From contig JAVBOO010000018.1 in NCBI GenBank assembly GCA_031550435.1, positions 82,007 through 146,006 on the forward strand: a DNA stretch of 64,000 nucleotides. Reading direction: 5' to 3'. A program made the translations under genes and the position numbers. The notes under the pieces are model-generated. The model was given only the letters and a program-made list of their open reading frames with translations, was not told where the DNA came from and did not search any database. The DNA comes from JAVBOO01 sp031550435 (GTDB lineage Bacteria > Bacillota > Clostridia > Lachnospirales > WRAX01). Shown here in pieces: positions 8,059-16,781 of the stretch (positions within the stretch are counted from its first letter, which is position 1; every line of letters starts with the position of its first letter).

Positions 8059-8856
8059 CTAGTATTCCTTCACTACGGTAAGCTTGGAGGCATCCTTGGC
8101 ATAAGAGTAACTGATTTTATACTCCCGCGCTCCGGCATCGTAAGTTGTGTCAACTGACACCCATTTGCCGTCGATAAGGGCCTGATTCCATGCGTGATAA
8201 CCGTTAATGTCGGGGCTGTAGCCCATTGTGAGCTTACAGGGGATGTTGTTGCTTCTCAAAATTGAAGCGAGCAGAGAAGCATAGTCAAAGCAAATTCCTT
8301 TGCTTGTCTTATATGTGTCATCAATTACGGGAAGGTAACCCGTTAATTGCTTGGCAGCCTTTTCATTGTCGTACTTGATGTTCGCGACTACGTACTCGTA
8401 AGCAATCATAAACTTGTCGGTGTCGGTCTTTGCTTTTGCGGTAAGTTTTGACATATCGGTTATGCTTGCCATGCCGCTGTTAAAGTTAACCAACTGTATT
8501 GATTGAGTGTAAAGAGCTTTTTCATCAACCTTATCAAGTTTGAAGCTTTCCTGAGCGACGACTCTGTACTTCGTGTCGGAGACGTTTTCGAGCACCATAA
8601 CCGTATATTCGCCTGTTCCGCTTTGCAGAGGAAAAACTGTGGGTTTGTTGTCTTTTATGTCGTAGTTATACTTGACTTCGCCTTTGGAAATCTGTACTTT
8701 CACGGCCTTTTTGAGTTCTCTTTTGTAAGTTACGCTCACAGTACCGGATGTGATTGCGGATTTATCAATCACAATGTCATCGTTCGCATAAGCAGAGTCG
8801 GTGCAAAAAACTGTCAACATTGTAAAAATAATTGCCAAAAATAATAATTTTTTCAT
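8059..8856 (-). CDS. Secreted transglutaminase-like protein
   Basis: A 265-aa exported protein with a signal peptide (1-24, ending AYA). A beta-rich domain (about 28-110) is followed by a transglutaminase-core domain (about 145-245) with a complete Cys-His-Asp triad: Cys189 (KGICFDYA), His221 (GYHAWN) and Asp236 (SVDTTYD). Such domains act as proteases or cross-linking enzymes on cell-surface proteins; the substrate here is unknown. The longer open frame starting at 8988 reads through riboswitch DNA. ATG 8856 (MKKLLFL) has a purine-rich GGTGGTAGG site and begins exactly at the signal peptide. Two cyclic-di-GMP-I riboswitches in the leader imply control by cyclic-di-GMP, consistent with a role in surface attachment or motility. 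Confidence 0.88.
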   Translation of the reverse strand: MKKLLFLAIIFTMLTVFCTDSAYANDDIVIDKSAITSGTVSVTYKRELKKAVKVQISKGEVKYNYDIKDNKPTVFPLQSGTGEYTVMVLENVSDTKYRVVAQESFKLDKVDEKALYTQSIQLVNFNSGMASITDMSKLTAKAKTDTDKFMIAYEYVVANIKYDNEKAAKQLTGYLPVIDDTYKTSKGICFDYASLLASILRSNNIPCKLTMGYSPDINGYHAWNQALIDGKWVSVDTTYDAGAREYKISYSYAKDASKLTVVKEY

Positions 8857-8914
8857 ACCTACCACCATCCAAAACGTTGATTGTTTCCAACCAACAATGG
8901 TGTCGGTTGGCAAT

Positions 8915-9005
8915 TTCGGCAGACCGGCTGTCATAGTTTCCCTTAGACCCGAATCTTTGCGCCACTGTCTTTCGAACAGCTTCGCCATTATCGCTTGCCT
9001 TGTTA
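8915..9005 (-). ncRNA. Cyclic-di-GMP-I riboswitch (proximal copy)
   Basis: On the minus strand this region shows the GEMM landmarks in order. These are an AAGGCAAGC-like 5' arm, TTCGAAAG forming the capped P1b tetraloop region, GGCGCAAAG, a GGGTCTAAG hairpin loop, then GACAGCCGGTCTGCCG for the tetraloop-receptor side. It ends about 60 bases before the ATG at 8856. The segment between has a CCAACC...GGTTGG hairpin (about 8885-8910) but no T-run, so output may be translational. Ligand assignment rests on family consensus. Confidence 0.85.
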
Positions 9006-9016
9006 CACAATGAAAA

Positions 9017-9038
9017 TCCCGTAGTATCGGCTACGGGA
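9017..9038 (-). terminator. Hairpin between the tandem riboswitches
   Basis: On the minus strand TCCCGTAG and CTACGGGA pair around a six-base loop and are followed by TTTTC. This fits a weak intrinsic terminator serving as expression platform of the distal riboswitch. Confidence 0.6.
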
Positions 9039-9053
9039 ATGAAATCGACTCAA

Positions 9054-9141
9054 TCAGGTAGCCCAGCCGTCATGTTCCGCAGAAGGAATTTAGACCTGTA
9101 GTTTTGCGCCCCCTTCTTTCGAAAGGTTTGCCGTTTACTGA
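9054..9141 (-). ncRNA. Cyclic-di-GMP-I riboswitch (distal copy)
   Basis: The minus strand reads CGGCAAACC, TTTCGAAAG, GGGGGCGCAAAAC, ACAGGTCTAAATT and ATGACGGCTGGGCTACCTG, in GEMM consensus order and spacing. It starts about 15-20 bases after the predicted transcription start of the promoter at 9161-9189. Together with the copy at 8915-9005 it forms a tandem pair in one leader. Confidence 0.88.
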
Positions 9142-9160
9142 TACTATGTTCATGTAAACA

Positions 9161-9189
9161 ATGATATCACATCTTATATAGGAATGCAA
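9161..9189 (-). promoter_or_regulatory. Promoter for the riboswitch-controlled gene
   Basis: On the minus strand TTGCAT (9189-9184) and TATCAT (9166-9161) are 17 bases apart, placing transcription start near 9154, just before the distal riboswitch. Confidence 0.6.
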
Positions 9190-9364
9190 TAGTATTCATA
9201 TAAAAATTTACATATTTTTTGACGTGCAAACTTTTAACACTATAAATCTGCATAACTTTGTTTACATATACATTTTCGGCAGCTACCAAAAAAACTTTAG
9301 GGGTTTTTTGAAAAATTTTCAAGTTTTTTTGTGCGGGCGAAAATTTGCCGTCTCGCGGTGTGGG

Positions 9365-9535
9365 TATTACTTCGGCAACAAAATATAGGAAAACGCTATA
9401 TTTTGTTGTTCCCCAGCTTAGACGCAGATGCGCCGCATTGTAGCGCTGCGGCGTATCTAAGCGCGTCTGCTCGGCCAAGTAACCGCGTAAGTATTTTATA
9501 CGGTAGTTAACTTCCGCGGTAATAATATTGAAAGT
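9365..9535 (-). repeat. R3 dispersed repeat, full copy
   Basis: Read on the minus strand it runs from ATTATTACCGCGGAAGTTAA to TTTTGTTGCCGAAGTAAT. The last 71 bases differ at only two positions from 61570-61640. It contains AACAAAATATA...TATATTTTGTT (11-bp perfect arms) and a second stem around CGCCGCA...TGCGGCG. Frames across it (for example 9167-9628, minus) translate the repeat and are not genes. Confidence 0.75.
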
Positions 9536-9735
9536 TATGAAGTCATTCAACACATAAGGGGTAGGGGCGGCATCTGCGGGAGAACGCGCAAAACAGTCTC
9601 GGGAAGCCGCATTGTCAAGAGTCGGCATTATTACGAAAAATAGTACCTGCCTATTGTAAACAATATTTGTTTTTGTTATGATAATCTCCGGCGATGATAC
9701 ATATTACCGCGGAAGTTATTTTGGTTGGATTTTGC

Positions 9736-9896
9736 GCTGCGCTTCGAAAAGTTCGGATTTTGCACCACTTCGTTACTCGGGCGCAAAACCCCCTGCTGCC
9801 GAATCCGCAACACCCGCTTTGCGGTCTTTGTGCGGATATAGCCGCAAGCTTTTCTATGCTGCGCTTCGAAAAGTTCGGATTTTGCACCACTTCGTT
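9736..9896 (+). repeat. Pair of 39-bp direct repeats
   Basis: 9736-9774 and 9858-9896 are identical over 39 bases (beginning GCTGCGCTTCGAAAAGTT), separated by 83 bases. They lie directly before the DUF4321 gene; an R3-like end (TATTACCGCGGAAGTTATT) sits at about 9702-9720. A pair of the same unit length and almost the same spacing occurs at 53167-53326. Confidence 0.8.
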
Positions 9897-9929
9897 CAAA
9901 AATTCTTTGGTGACACGGAGGATAGAGAG

Positions 9930-10193
9930 TTGTATAGAGCTGGCAAAAGTCTTGTAGTCTTGATATTGTTTATACTTGCGGGAATAGTGCTGGGCGGGTT
10001 TTTGGGCAGTCTTGCCGCCGACTCCGGCGTTAAGTGGTTGAGCTGGCTGAATTACGGCCTGACTTTCGGCATAAAAGAGCCGGTGCTGCTCGATCTGAGC
10101 GTGATAACTCTCACGTTCGGCATTATGATAAGGTTTACCGTTTCCGGTATTATCGGTATGGCTCTGGCAATATTTATTTACAGGAAGATGTAG
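9930..10193 (+). CDS. DUF4321 small membrane protein
   Basis: An 87-aa protein with two or three hydrophobic helices (about 8-30, 45-62 and 65-85) that matches the DUF4321 family found upstream of maf-mreB in Clostridia. TTG 9930 is chosen because GGAGG (9917-9921) lies eight bases before it. The longer frame from 9678 runs through the 39-bp repeats and is not real. The function is unknown; position suggests a role in envelope growth. One base separates its stop from the maf start. Confidence 0.8.
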   Translation: MYRAGKSLVVLILFILAGIVLGGFLGSLAADSGVKWLSWLNYGLTFGIKEPVLLDLSVITLTFGIMIRFTVSGIIGMALAIFIYRKM

Positions 10194-10194
10194 C

Positions 10195-10806
10195 ATGAAG
10201 AATCCGAGAATTATACTCGCTTCGGCCTCTGCGAGAAGGCGTCAGCTTTTGGAGCAGGCGGGCTTTAAAATCGAGGTTGCAAGCGGTGATTTTGACGAAA
10301 CGAAACTGATGAAGGCCGGCATGACGCCTAAATGCCTTGTCGAGACCATTGCGCTTCGAAAGGCCGAAAACTCTTTAAGAGATTATGAGAACTGCGTTAT
10401 AATAGCTGCCGACACAATAGTCTGTCTTGGCGGCAGGGTTTACGGAAAACCGGCTGACACAAGCGATGCGGCCGGTATGCTCAAGGCTTTAAGCGGCAAT
10501 ACTCACACCGTATACACGGGAGTATGTATTGTTTACAGAACGTCTGACGGCGAAAGAATCGCGATTTTTTCGGACACGACAACCGTAACAATGAAAGAAC
10601 TGGACGAAAGTGAAATTTCGGCGTATATAAGTACGGGAGAACCGCTTGACCGGGCGGGGTCGTATACTTTGGCAGAGACCGGCTCGATGTTTGTTACAAG
10701 TATAGAAGGTAATTTTTCAACGGTTTTGGGTCTGCCAATGCATAAACTGTATGACGAGCTGAAAAAAATCGGGCTGGATCCGTTTATGCTCAGGAGTCAG
10801 ACGTAA
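10195..10806 (+). CDS. maf: Maf-like nucleotide pyrophosphatase
   Basis: A 203-aa Maf-family enzyme, which hydrolyses non-canonical nucleoside triphosphates. It starts with the family signature ASASARRRQLLEQAGF (8-23) and has the substrate-site segment AADTIVC and the GEPLDRAGSY motif. It is a complete, normal-length protein. It opens the maf-mreBCD operon, the standard clostridial and bacilli arrangement. The start ATG comes one base after the preceding stop, so translation is probably coupled. Confidence 0.92.
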   Translation: MKNPRIILASASARRRQLLEQAGFKIEVASGDFDETKLMKAGMTPKCLVETIALRKAENSLRDYENCVIIAADTIVCLGGRVYGKPADTSDAAGMLKALSGNTHTVYTGVCIVYRTSDGERIAIFSDTTTVTMKELDESEISAYISTGEPLDRAGSYTLAETGSMFVTSIEGNFSTVLGLPMHKLYDELKKIGLDPFMLRSQT

Positions 10807-10856
10807 CACTTTTTAATAGCGTGCCGTTACATAAGGCATACAGGGAGGAATATTTT

Positions 10857-11885
10857 TTGTTTACACGCGACATGGGAATAGATCTCGGAACGGCCAACAC
10901 GATAGTAATCGTGAAGAATAAGGGCATAGTCGTAAACGAACCGAGCGTTGTGGCTGTCAGCACAACGTCAAGACAGGTGCTTGCTGTCGGCGACGAGGCG
11001 AAGCAGATGATAGGAAGAACACCCGGCAATATTGTTGCCATACGCCCGATGAAGGACGGAGTTATCGCCGACTTTTCTACTACCCAGGCCATGCTTAAAT
11101 ATTTTATTAATAAAGCGTCTGAAGGCTCATTCTTTGCGTCAAGCCCAAGAGTCGTTGTATGTGTTCCTTCAGGAGTGACCGAGGTCGAAAAGCGCGCGGT
11201 TATCGAAGCGACTATAGCCGGAGGAGCCAAGGAACGCAATGCCTATCTTATCGAGGAGCCTATGGCTGCAGCTATAGGAGCGGGGCTGCCCGTAAACGAG
11301 CCGACGGGGAACATGGTTGTCGATATAGGCGGCGGTACATCGGAAGTTGCGGTAATATCTTTGAGCGGAATAGTAACGAGCAAGTCTTTGCGAGTTGCCG
11401 GAGACGAAATCGACGAATATATCATCAATTATATTAAGAAGGAATATTCTCTTGCGATAGGAGAACGGACTGCCGAGAACATAAAAATTAAGATCGGTTG
11501 CGTATACGGAGCCGACAAGCGAATAAAAATGGAAGTAAGGGGAAGAGACTTAATAACCGGTCTTCCCAAGACGATTGAAATCAATCAGGCCGAAGTGCTT
11601 GTGGCAATTTCCGAGCCCGTAAACTCAATAATCGACGCCGTTAAATACACGCTTGATAAAACCCCGCCGGAGTTAGCTTCAGATGTTATGGAGGCGGGAA
11701 TAATGCTTACAGGCGGCGGCGCAATGTTAGGAAGCCTTGATGAGCTTATATCCGCGGAGACAGGCATAGACGTTCACATTGCCGATGAACCGCTTAACTG
11801 CGTTGCTCTCGGAACAAGCGTTGTGCTTGAAAACTATTCGACGCTCAGCAACGTGCTTATAACGACGAGCAAGCTGAGAATGTAA
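10857..11885 (+). CDS. mreB: Rod-shape actin homologue MreB
   Basis: A 342-aa bacterial actin that forms membrane-bound filaments and directs lateral wall synthesis. Phosphate-1 DLGTANT (9-15), the phosphate-2 region VVDIGGGTSEVAV and the adenosine loop TGGGAMLG are intact. TTG 10857 (MFTRDMGID) is chosen because GGAGG at 10844-10848 is well spaced. The in-frame start at 10821 would add 12 atypical residues. It is followed by mreC and mreD. Confidence 0.95.
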   Translation: MFTRDMGIDLGTANTIVIVKNKGIVVNEPSVVAVSTTSRQVLAVGDEAKQMIGRTPGNIVAIRPMKDGVIADFSTTQAMLKYFINKASEGSFFASSPRVVVCVPSGVTEVEKRAVIEATIAGGAKERNAYLIEEPMAAAIGAGLPVNEPTGNMVVDIGGGTSEVAVISLSGIVTSKSLRVAGDEIDEYIINYIKKEYSLAIGERTAENIKIKIGCVYGADKRIKMEVRGRDLITGLPKTIEINQAEVLVAISEPVNSIIDAVKYTLDKTPPELASDVMEAGIMLTGGGAMLGSLDELISAETGIDVHIADEPLNCVALGTSVVLENYSTLSNVLITTSKLRM

Positions 11886-11919
11886 GCTAATTATTCCGGT
11901 TTTGGAAACGGTGGTTATA

Positions 11920-12765
11920 TTGAAATTTCTTGAGAGGCACAAGAAGGCATTTTTTGTGTCTTTAGTTGCGGTATGTATTGTAACGATTGCAATAACTGTG
12001 AGTTATCAGGTGAATCCGGGGGCGGTAAACAGCGCCGCCGGCTTTCTGCTGTCTCCGATACAGCGCGCTTTTACGGGAGCCGTAAACTGGATAGGCGATA
12101 AGACTCATGCCGTTTTTAATCTCGGCTCGATAGTTTTGGAAAACGAACGGCTCAGAGAAGAGGCCGAGGCGCTTCGCATCGAGAACTCGAGGCTTAAGCA
12201 GGTTGACAAGGAAAACGAACGTTTGTCGGAACTTTTGGAGGTAGACAGGAAATATATAGTATATCCGAAGGTCGGGGCGACGGTTATCGCGAAGGATCCC
12301 GGAAACTGGTATAATACTTTCCTTGTTGACAAGGGAACAAAGGACGGCATTGAGAAAAACATGGCCGTGCTCGGAGCCGGCGGTTTGATAGGGCGCATAT
12401 CGGAAGCGAACTACAATTATTCCAAAGTGCTGTCGGTTATCGACGATATGTCCGGAGTAGCGGCAAAAAGCGCGAGAACGGACGACACGGGCTATCTCAA
12501 GGGTGACACGTATCTGATGTCCGAAGGGCTGTGCAGGATGGAGTTTATAGATGCCGAGTCGGAAATGGCGGTCGGAGACGAGATTGTCACGTCACATTTA
12601 TCGGATACTTATCCCGCGGGCATAACAATCGGTTATATTACCGAGATCAGGCTTGACGCTATCGGCACGAAAGTTGCCATAGTGAAGCCGAACATAGATT
12701 TCAAGCATTTGGAAACTGTTCTCATTATTAAGCAGGTATTCGACAAAAGCACGGACAGTGAATAA
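11920..12765 (+). CDS. mreC: Rod-shape protein MreC
   Basis: A 281-aa protein of the elongasome. One membrane segment (about 10-30), a coiled coil rich in ENERL-type heptads (about 65-110) and a periplasmic-type beta domain are visible. TTG 11920 (MKFLERHKK) is preferred over TTG 11902, since a GGTGG lies just upstream while 11902 has none. The start is uncertain by six residues. It lies 34 bases after mreB. Confidence 0.92.
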   Translation: MKFLERHKKAFFVSLVAVCIVTIAITVSYQVNPGAVNSAAGFLLSPIQRAFTGAVNWIGDKTHAVFNLGSIVLENERLREEAEALRIENSRLKQVDKENERLSELLEVDRKYIVYPKVGATVIAKDPGNWYNTFLVDKGTKDGIEKNMAVLGAGGLIGRISEANYNYSKVLSVIDDMSGVAAKSARTDDTGYLKGDTYLMSEGLCRMEFIDAESEMAVGDEIVTSHLSDTYPAGITIGYITEIRLDAIGTKVAIVKPNIDFKHLETVLIIKQVFDKSTDSE

Positions 12766-12796
12766 GTTCTTGCTTGAAGTGATTTAAGGAGCGGCC

Positions 12797-13303
12797 TTGC
12801 GAGTTATTACGGTTATACTTGTGTTTATACTTAACTTTATTTTGCAGAGCACTGTGTTTTTGCACGCATCGGTGTTCGAGGTGCGCCCGAATACCGCGAT
12901 TGTGCTTATTGTGTGTTTCGCGTTCATAAGAACCGATATCGAAGGCGCAATAATCGGATTTTTTGCGGGACTGCTCTACGACATGATTTTTTGCAATTTC
13001 ATAGGGTTTAACGCGCTGGCGTATGCGACGATAGGTTTTTTGTGCGGGAAGCCGTTTAAAGATTATTTCAGGGAAAATTTTTTGTTTCCCGTATTGCTTA
13101 CGGCGGTATCCGCATTTTGTTACGAGACGATACTTTATTTCACGCACTTTATGCTGTTTGGAAAAACGGATACATCGTATTATATGACGAGGACAATACT
13201 TCCGTCTTCGTTGTATACGACTATTTGCGCTTTTCCTTGTTATTGGCTTGTGCTCAAGCTGAACGCGGCTCTTGAGAAACACGAGAAAAAGAGACGGGTG
13301 TGA
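12797..13303 (+). CDS. mreD: Rod-shape protein MreD
   Basis: A 168-aa polytopic membrane protein (about five helices) of the elongasome. TTG 12797 has an AAGGAG site at 12786-12791. Its stop TGA overlaps the GTG start region of the penicillin-binding protein gene at 13300, indicating translational coupling. Sequence conservation in this family is low, so the call rests on topology and position between mreC and PBP2. Confidence 0.88.
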   Translation: MRVITVILVFILNFILQSTVFLHASVFEVRPNTAIVLIVCFAFIRTDIEGAIIGFFAGLLYDMIFCNFIGFNALAYATIGFLCGKPFKDYFRENFLFPVLLTAVSAFCYETILYFTHFMLFGKTDTSYYMTRTILPSSLYTTICAFPCYWLVLKLNAALEKHEKKRRV

Positions 13304-15849
13304 GTATGGAAGAACGGACGATAAGAGATTATTTGCTGAGCGTATGGAGGTTTCTTACGAACAGGGTGTCAATTGTTATAGTTTTGACTGTCCTCTGCTT
13401 TTATTTGCTTACGCTCAGACTCTTCGAGCTTCAAATAGTAAACGGAGACATGTACCAAAAACAGGCAAAGGAAAACATCACAAAAGACATACCCATCAGC
13501 GCTCAGAGAGGGCAAATCTACGATAAATTCGGCAGGCCTCTGGCCGTAAACGAGGTAATATACAGTATTAAAGTCGATACAAGCGTTAAACCGAAGAATG
13601 CCGTACAGATTTATACCCGTTTTGTTGAACTGACCGAGAAAAACGGCGAAAAAATCGACGTAGACTTTCCGATTACCGATACAAAGCCGTATGAATTCAC
13701 ATACGCGACCGAGCAGCGCCGCGAATGGTGGAAGCGCAACATGGATATGTCGGAGAAGCTCACGGCGCAGGAATGTATCGACTATCTTCGCGAGTTTTAT
13801 GAGTTGCCCGAGGATATGCCGGAAGAGCGCGCATGGAAAATTATTGCTCTTATGTCGGCGGTTTATATGGAGCGGTACAACATGAATCACCTCACGGTCT
13901 GTCTTAACGTAAGCCGCTCAACCGTTACAGCCATAGAGGAGCACAGCCCCGACTACCCCGGACTTTACGTAAGTCCCGACTATCTGAGGCACTATCCGGA
14001 GGGGAAACTGTTATCGCACGTAATCGGCTATACGGGAAGAATAAGCGCCGACGAACTCGAACGATACAAAGATCTCGGTTATACGGCCGATGACAAGGTC
14101 GGGAAAACGGGAATCGAAAAAGCTTTTGAGCTGCAGCTTGGCGGAACCGACGGCGAGATTACGGCAGAAATCGGACCGGACGGGCGAAGAGTAGGAACAT
14201 TGGGCGAGCAGCCGACCGTGCCCGGAGACAACGTTGTGTTGACGATTGACAGGGATTTGCAGGAGAAGTCCGCACAAATCCTTGAGAAATATATAAAACA
14301 GATACTTATCAATAAGCTGGAGGGCAAGTCCGCGAAAGAAGCGGCATATACAGAAAGAGATTTGCTTATTTCTATGACGAAGGCTCAGAATATATCCGTA
14401 AAGAAAATCATGGAATCGGGAGAAGAAAGCCTGAGTTTTACAATACGTGAATATGTCGAGAAAAACAGCGGCATTGATTTGGCCGATGAGAAGTATATGG
14501 AAAAGGCGACATTGTTTATAGCCGACAGTATTGAAAAGAATAATATCAGTGCCTCGCGGATGATACTCGCTATGTACGAGCAGGGCGTTATAACGCTGAC
14601 TGACGATGAAATATCGAGATTACAGTCGGGCAGGGAAGCAACAAAGCAGCTTTTGATACGTAAGGTTTACGAAGACGAGATAACGCCGCAAAAAGCGAAT
14701 CTAATGCCGGCGACAGGCTCGGCAGTCGTGGTCGACACGGCGACAGGCTCGGTTCTTGCCGCAGCTTCATATCCGAGCTATGACAATAACGAGCTTGCAA
14801 ACGTGTTTAACAACGAATACTATGCCGCTTTGATGAACGACCCGACAACGCCGATGGTCAACCGCCCGTTTACGGAGCCGAGGCCGCCGGGCTCGACGTT
14901 TAAAATGCTGACAGGTATCGCCGGGCTCGAAAACGGAGTTATTTCTCCTCAGACGACAATTTACGATAAGGGTATATTTACGGATGCGGGACAGCCGTAC
15001 GCGAAGTGCCGTCCTTCATCGGGAGCGGGGGGTTATCACGGTGCGGTTAACGTAGTCGACGCACTCAAGGTGTCGTGTAACTACTTCTTTTATGATGTAG
15101 GCTATAGACTCGGCAATACGAAACTGGGCAGCAAGTTCGAAGGAATCGCGAAACTCAATAAGGTTATGACGGATTTTGGGCTGGGGGACAGAACCGGGGT
15201 CGAAATCGGCGAGCTGTACGACAGCTATCCGGACGATTTGTTGAAGGTTTCGAGTCCGGAGTATAAGGAGTTTCAGGAGACTTCGTATGACCCGAATGCG
15301 ACGACATCACAGACGGGTTGGGTTGACGGCGATACGATACGAACGGCAATCGGTCAGGGGTATAATAACTACACCTGCGCAAGCATGGTAAAATATATAG
15401 CGACGCTTGCAAACAAAGGCGCAAGATTTCAACTTCACCTAACGCAAAAACTCGAATCGTCCGACGGTAATACTATAAGCACGTTTGAACCCAATCTGGA
15501 AAAAGTCGTCGACGTTAAGCCCGAGAATATGAACGCAATACTTGAGGGAATGAAAGCTGTTACTACAAAGCAGGGAGGCACCGCCTACGGAATTTTTTCA
15601 AATTTCCCCATAACCGTCGGAGGTAAAACAGGAACGGCGGAGCAGGGTAAGGCTTTCGCGCATACTACGTTTGGCGGGTTTGCTCCTTTTGAAGACCCGC
15701 AGGTCGCTGTATTTGTAATCATACCGTTCGGTGACACTCTGACAATGTCAGGCCCTGCGACACAGGTGGCCAGAGACATTTTGGCGGAGTATTTCGGGCT
15801 CAATACGGTACCGGAGCCTTCAAAACTGACGAATGAGCTCGCAAGATAA
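13300..15849 (+). CDS. mrdA: Penicillin-binding protein 2 (transpeptidase)
   Basis: A class B PBP of 849 aa that cross-links peptidoglycan with RodA during elongation. A membrane anchor (about 20-45) and a dimerisation domain (about 60-310) are followed by the transpeptidase domain, with S-x-x-K in PGSTFK (about 531), S-x-N in VSCNYF (about 591) and KTG in GGKTGTAEQ (about 775). Between the TIDRDLQE segment (about 315) and GSAVVVDT (about 472) lies a mostly helical insertion of about 140 residues, absent from the proteobacterial enzyme. The start is GTG 13300 or ATG 13306. Confidence 0.93.
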   Translation: MSMEERTIRDYLLSVWRFLTNRVSIVIVLTVLCFYLLTLRLFELQIVNGDMYQKQAKENITKDIPISAQRGQIYDKFGRPLAVNEVIYSIKVDTSVKPKNAVQIYTRFVELTEKNGEKIDVDFPITDTKPYEFTYATEQRREWWKRNMDMSEKLTAQECIDYLREFYELPEDMPEERAWKIIALMSAVYMERYNMNHLTVCLNVSRSTVTAIEEHSPDYPGLYVSPDYLRHYPEGKLLSHVIGYTGRISADELERYKDLGYTADDKVGKTGIEKAFELQLGGTDGEITAEIGPDGRRVGTLGEQPTVPGDNVVLTIDRDLQEKSAQILEKYIKQILINKLEGKSAKEAAYTERDLLISMTKAQNISVKKIMESGEESLSFTIREYVEKNSGIDLADEKYMEKATLFIADSIEKNNISASRMILAMYEQGVITLTDDEISRLQSGREATKQLLIRKVYEDEITPQKANLMPATGSAVVVDTATGSVLAAASYPSYDNNELANVFNNEYYAALMNDPTTPMVNRPFTEPRPPGSTFKMLTGIAGLENGVISPQTTIYDKGIFTDAGQPYAKCRPSSGAGGYHGAVNVVDALKVSCNYFFYDVGYRLGNTKLGSKFEGIAKLNKVMTDFGLGDRTGVEIGELYDSYPDDLLKVSSPEYKEFQETSYDPNATTSQTGWVDGDTIRTAIGQGYNNYTCASMVKYIATLANKGARFQLHLTQKLESSDGNTISTFEPNLEKVVDVKPENMNAILEGMKAVTTKQGGTAYGIFSNFPITVGGKTGTAEQGKAFAHTTFGGFAPFEDPQVAVFVIIPFGDTLTMSGPATQVARDILAEYFGLNTVPEPSKLTNELAR

Positions 15850-15980
15850 GCGCTTCCCCGCCCGTCAGCGTTCAGCCGGGCTTAAACGGACAAAGAGCTC
15901 AGTGAAGGCGGCCGCAAAAGCAAGCGCCGAACAGGCGGCATAAAAAAGCAGAAACGATAATTTTGTTAGGAGAAGTATTG

Positions 15981-16667
15981 ATGAAAGACGAAAACTATGT
16001 AATATTCAAAGCCAGAAAAGACGGAATACTGGTGATTTTATCCGAAGAATGCAGTTTTATCGTACTTTGTACCGCACTGAAAAAAAAGGCGGCGGAGGCG
16101 GCAAGCTTCTTTTCGGACGCCAAGACAGCCATAACGTTTTCGGGTAGAAAGCTCAGCGAGCGCGAGGAAATCGAACTTGTCAATATTTTTCATGAAGTGA
16201 CCGATTTGAATATTACATTCGTAAGCTCTCAGGGAAATGCCGTAGAGAAAAAATCATCAAAGCCGTCCGAGGGGGCAAAAACGGCGGTTATCGACCGCAC
16301 AAACCTTTCGGCCGACGAGAATGTGACGTATTTTCACAGGGGCTCTCTGCGTTCCGGCCAGTCGATAAGCTATACGGGCTCTGTTGTCCTGTACGGTGAT
16401 CTTAACCCGGGAGCCGAGATTATCGCGGAAGGAAACATTGTGATACTGGGTTACGCAAAAGGGCTTGTTCATGCCGGGTGCAGCGGCAACAAAGATTGCT
16501 ATGTTTTCGCGCTTAATTTGCAGCCGACTCAGCTGAGAATCGCCGATCAGATATCTCTTGTTTCGTCCGATGCGGTTTCAAAGCTGAAGGTCAGAACGGA
16601 GCCGAGACCGACAGTGGCGTTTATATTGGGCGAAGAAATTGTTATAGATATTAAAGAAAAATTCTGA
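15981..16667 (+). CDS. minC: Septum-site inhibitor MinC
   Basis: A 228-aa FtsZ-polymerisation inhibitor. The N-terminal inhibitor domain (about 1-95), a linker and the C-terminal beta-helix (about 115-220) with GSLRSGQSI and GDLNPGAEIIAEGNI motifs are present. ATG 15981 with AGGAGA at 15968-15973 is preferred over the in-frame TTG at 15963. It lies 131 bases after PBP2. Confidence 0.93.
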   Translation: MKDENYVIFKARKDGILVILSEECSFIVLCTALKKKAAEAASFFSDAKTAITFSGRKLSEREEIELVNIFHEVTDLNITFVSSQGNAVEKKSSKPSEGAKTAVIDRTNLSADENVTYFHRGSLRSGQSISYTGSVVLYGDLNPGAEIIAEGNIVILGYAKGLVHAGCSGNKDCYVFALNLQPTQLRIADQISLVSSDAVSKLKVRTEPRPTVAFILGEEIVIDIKEKF

Positions 16668-16675
16668 TATTAATG

Positions 16676-16704
16676 TTGTGTTTTATCTGTATTTAATGTA
16701 AACT
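16676..16704 (+). promoter_or_regulatory. Candidate promoter for minDE
   Basis: TTGTGT (16676-16681) and TAAACT (16699-16704) are 17 bases apart in the 114-base gap between minC and minD. The gap suggests minDE may also be transcribed separately. Confidence 0.4.
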
Positions 16705-16781
16705 TTTTAGGATAAAGCCGCAGGAATTGTTTTGACCGTTATTTTGCGGATTGTACGAAAGAAACCCCGGGGGGAAAACTA

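Noticed and set aside
8857..8988. N-terminal extension of the transglutaminase frame
   Set aside because: These codons are the proximal cyclic-di-GMP riboswitch. The signal peptide begins at ATG 8856.
9167..9628. 153-codon minus-strand frame
   Set aside because: Much of it is an R3 repeat. A similar peptide appears at 50389-50802 only because the repeat is translated there too.
9736..9896. CRISPR-like array
   Set aside because: Only two repeat units exist, the spacer is 83 bases long, and there are no cas genes. The same holds for 53167-53326.
9651..10196. 181-codon minus-strand frame
   Set aside because: It is antisense to the 39-bp repeats and the DUF4321 gene. It has no ribosome-binding site and a His/Gln/Tyr-rich composition typical of antisense frames.
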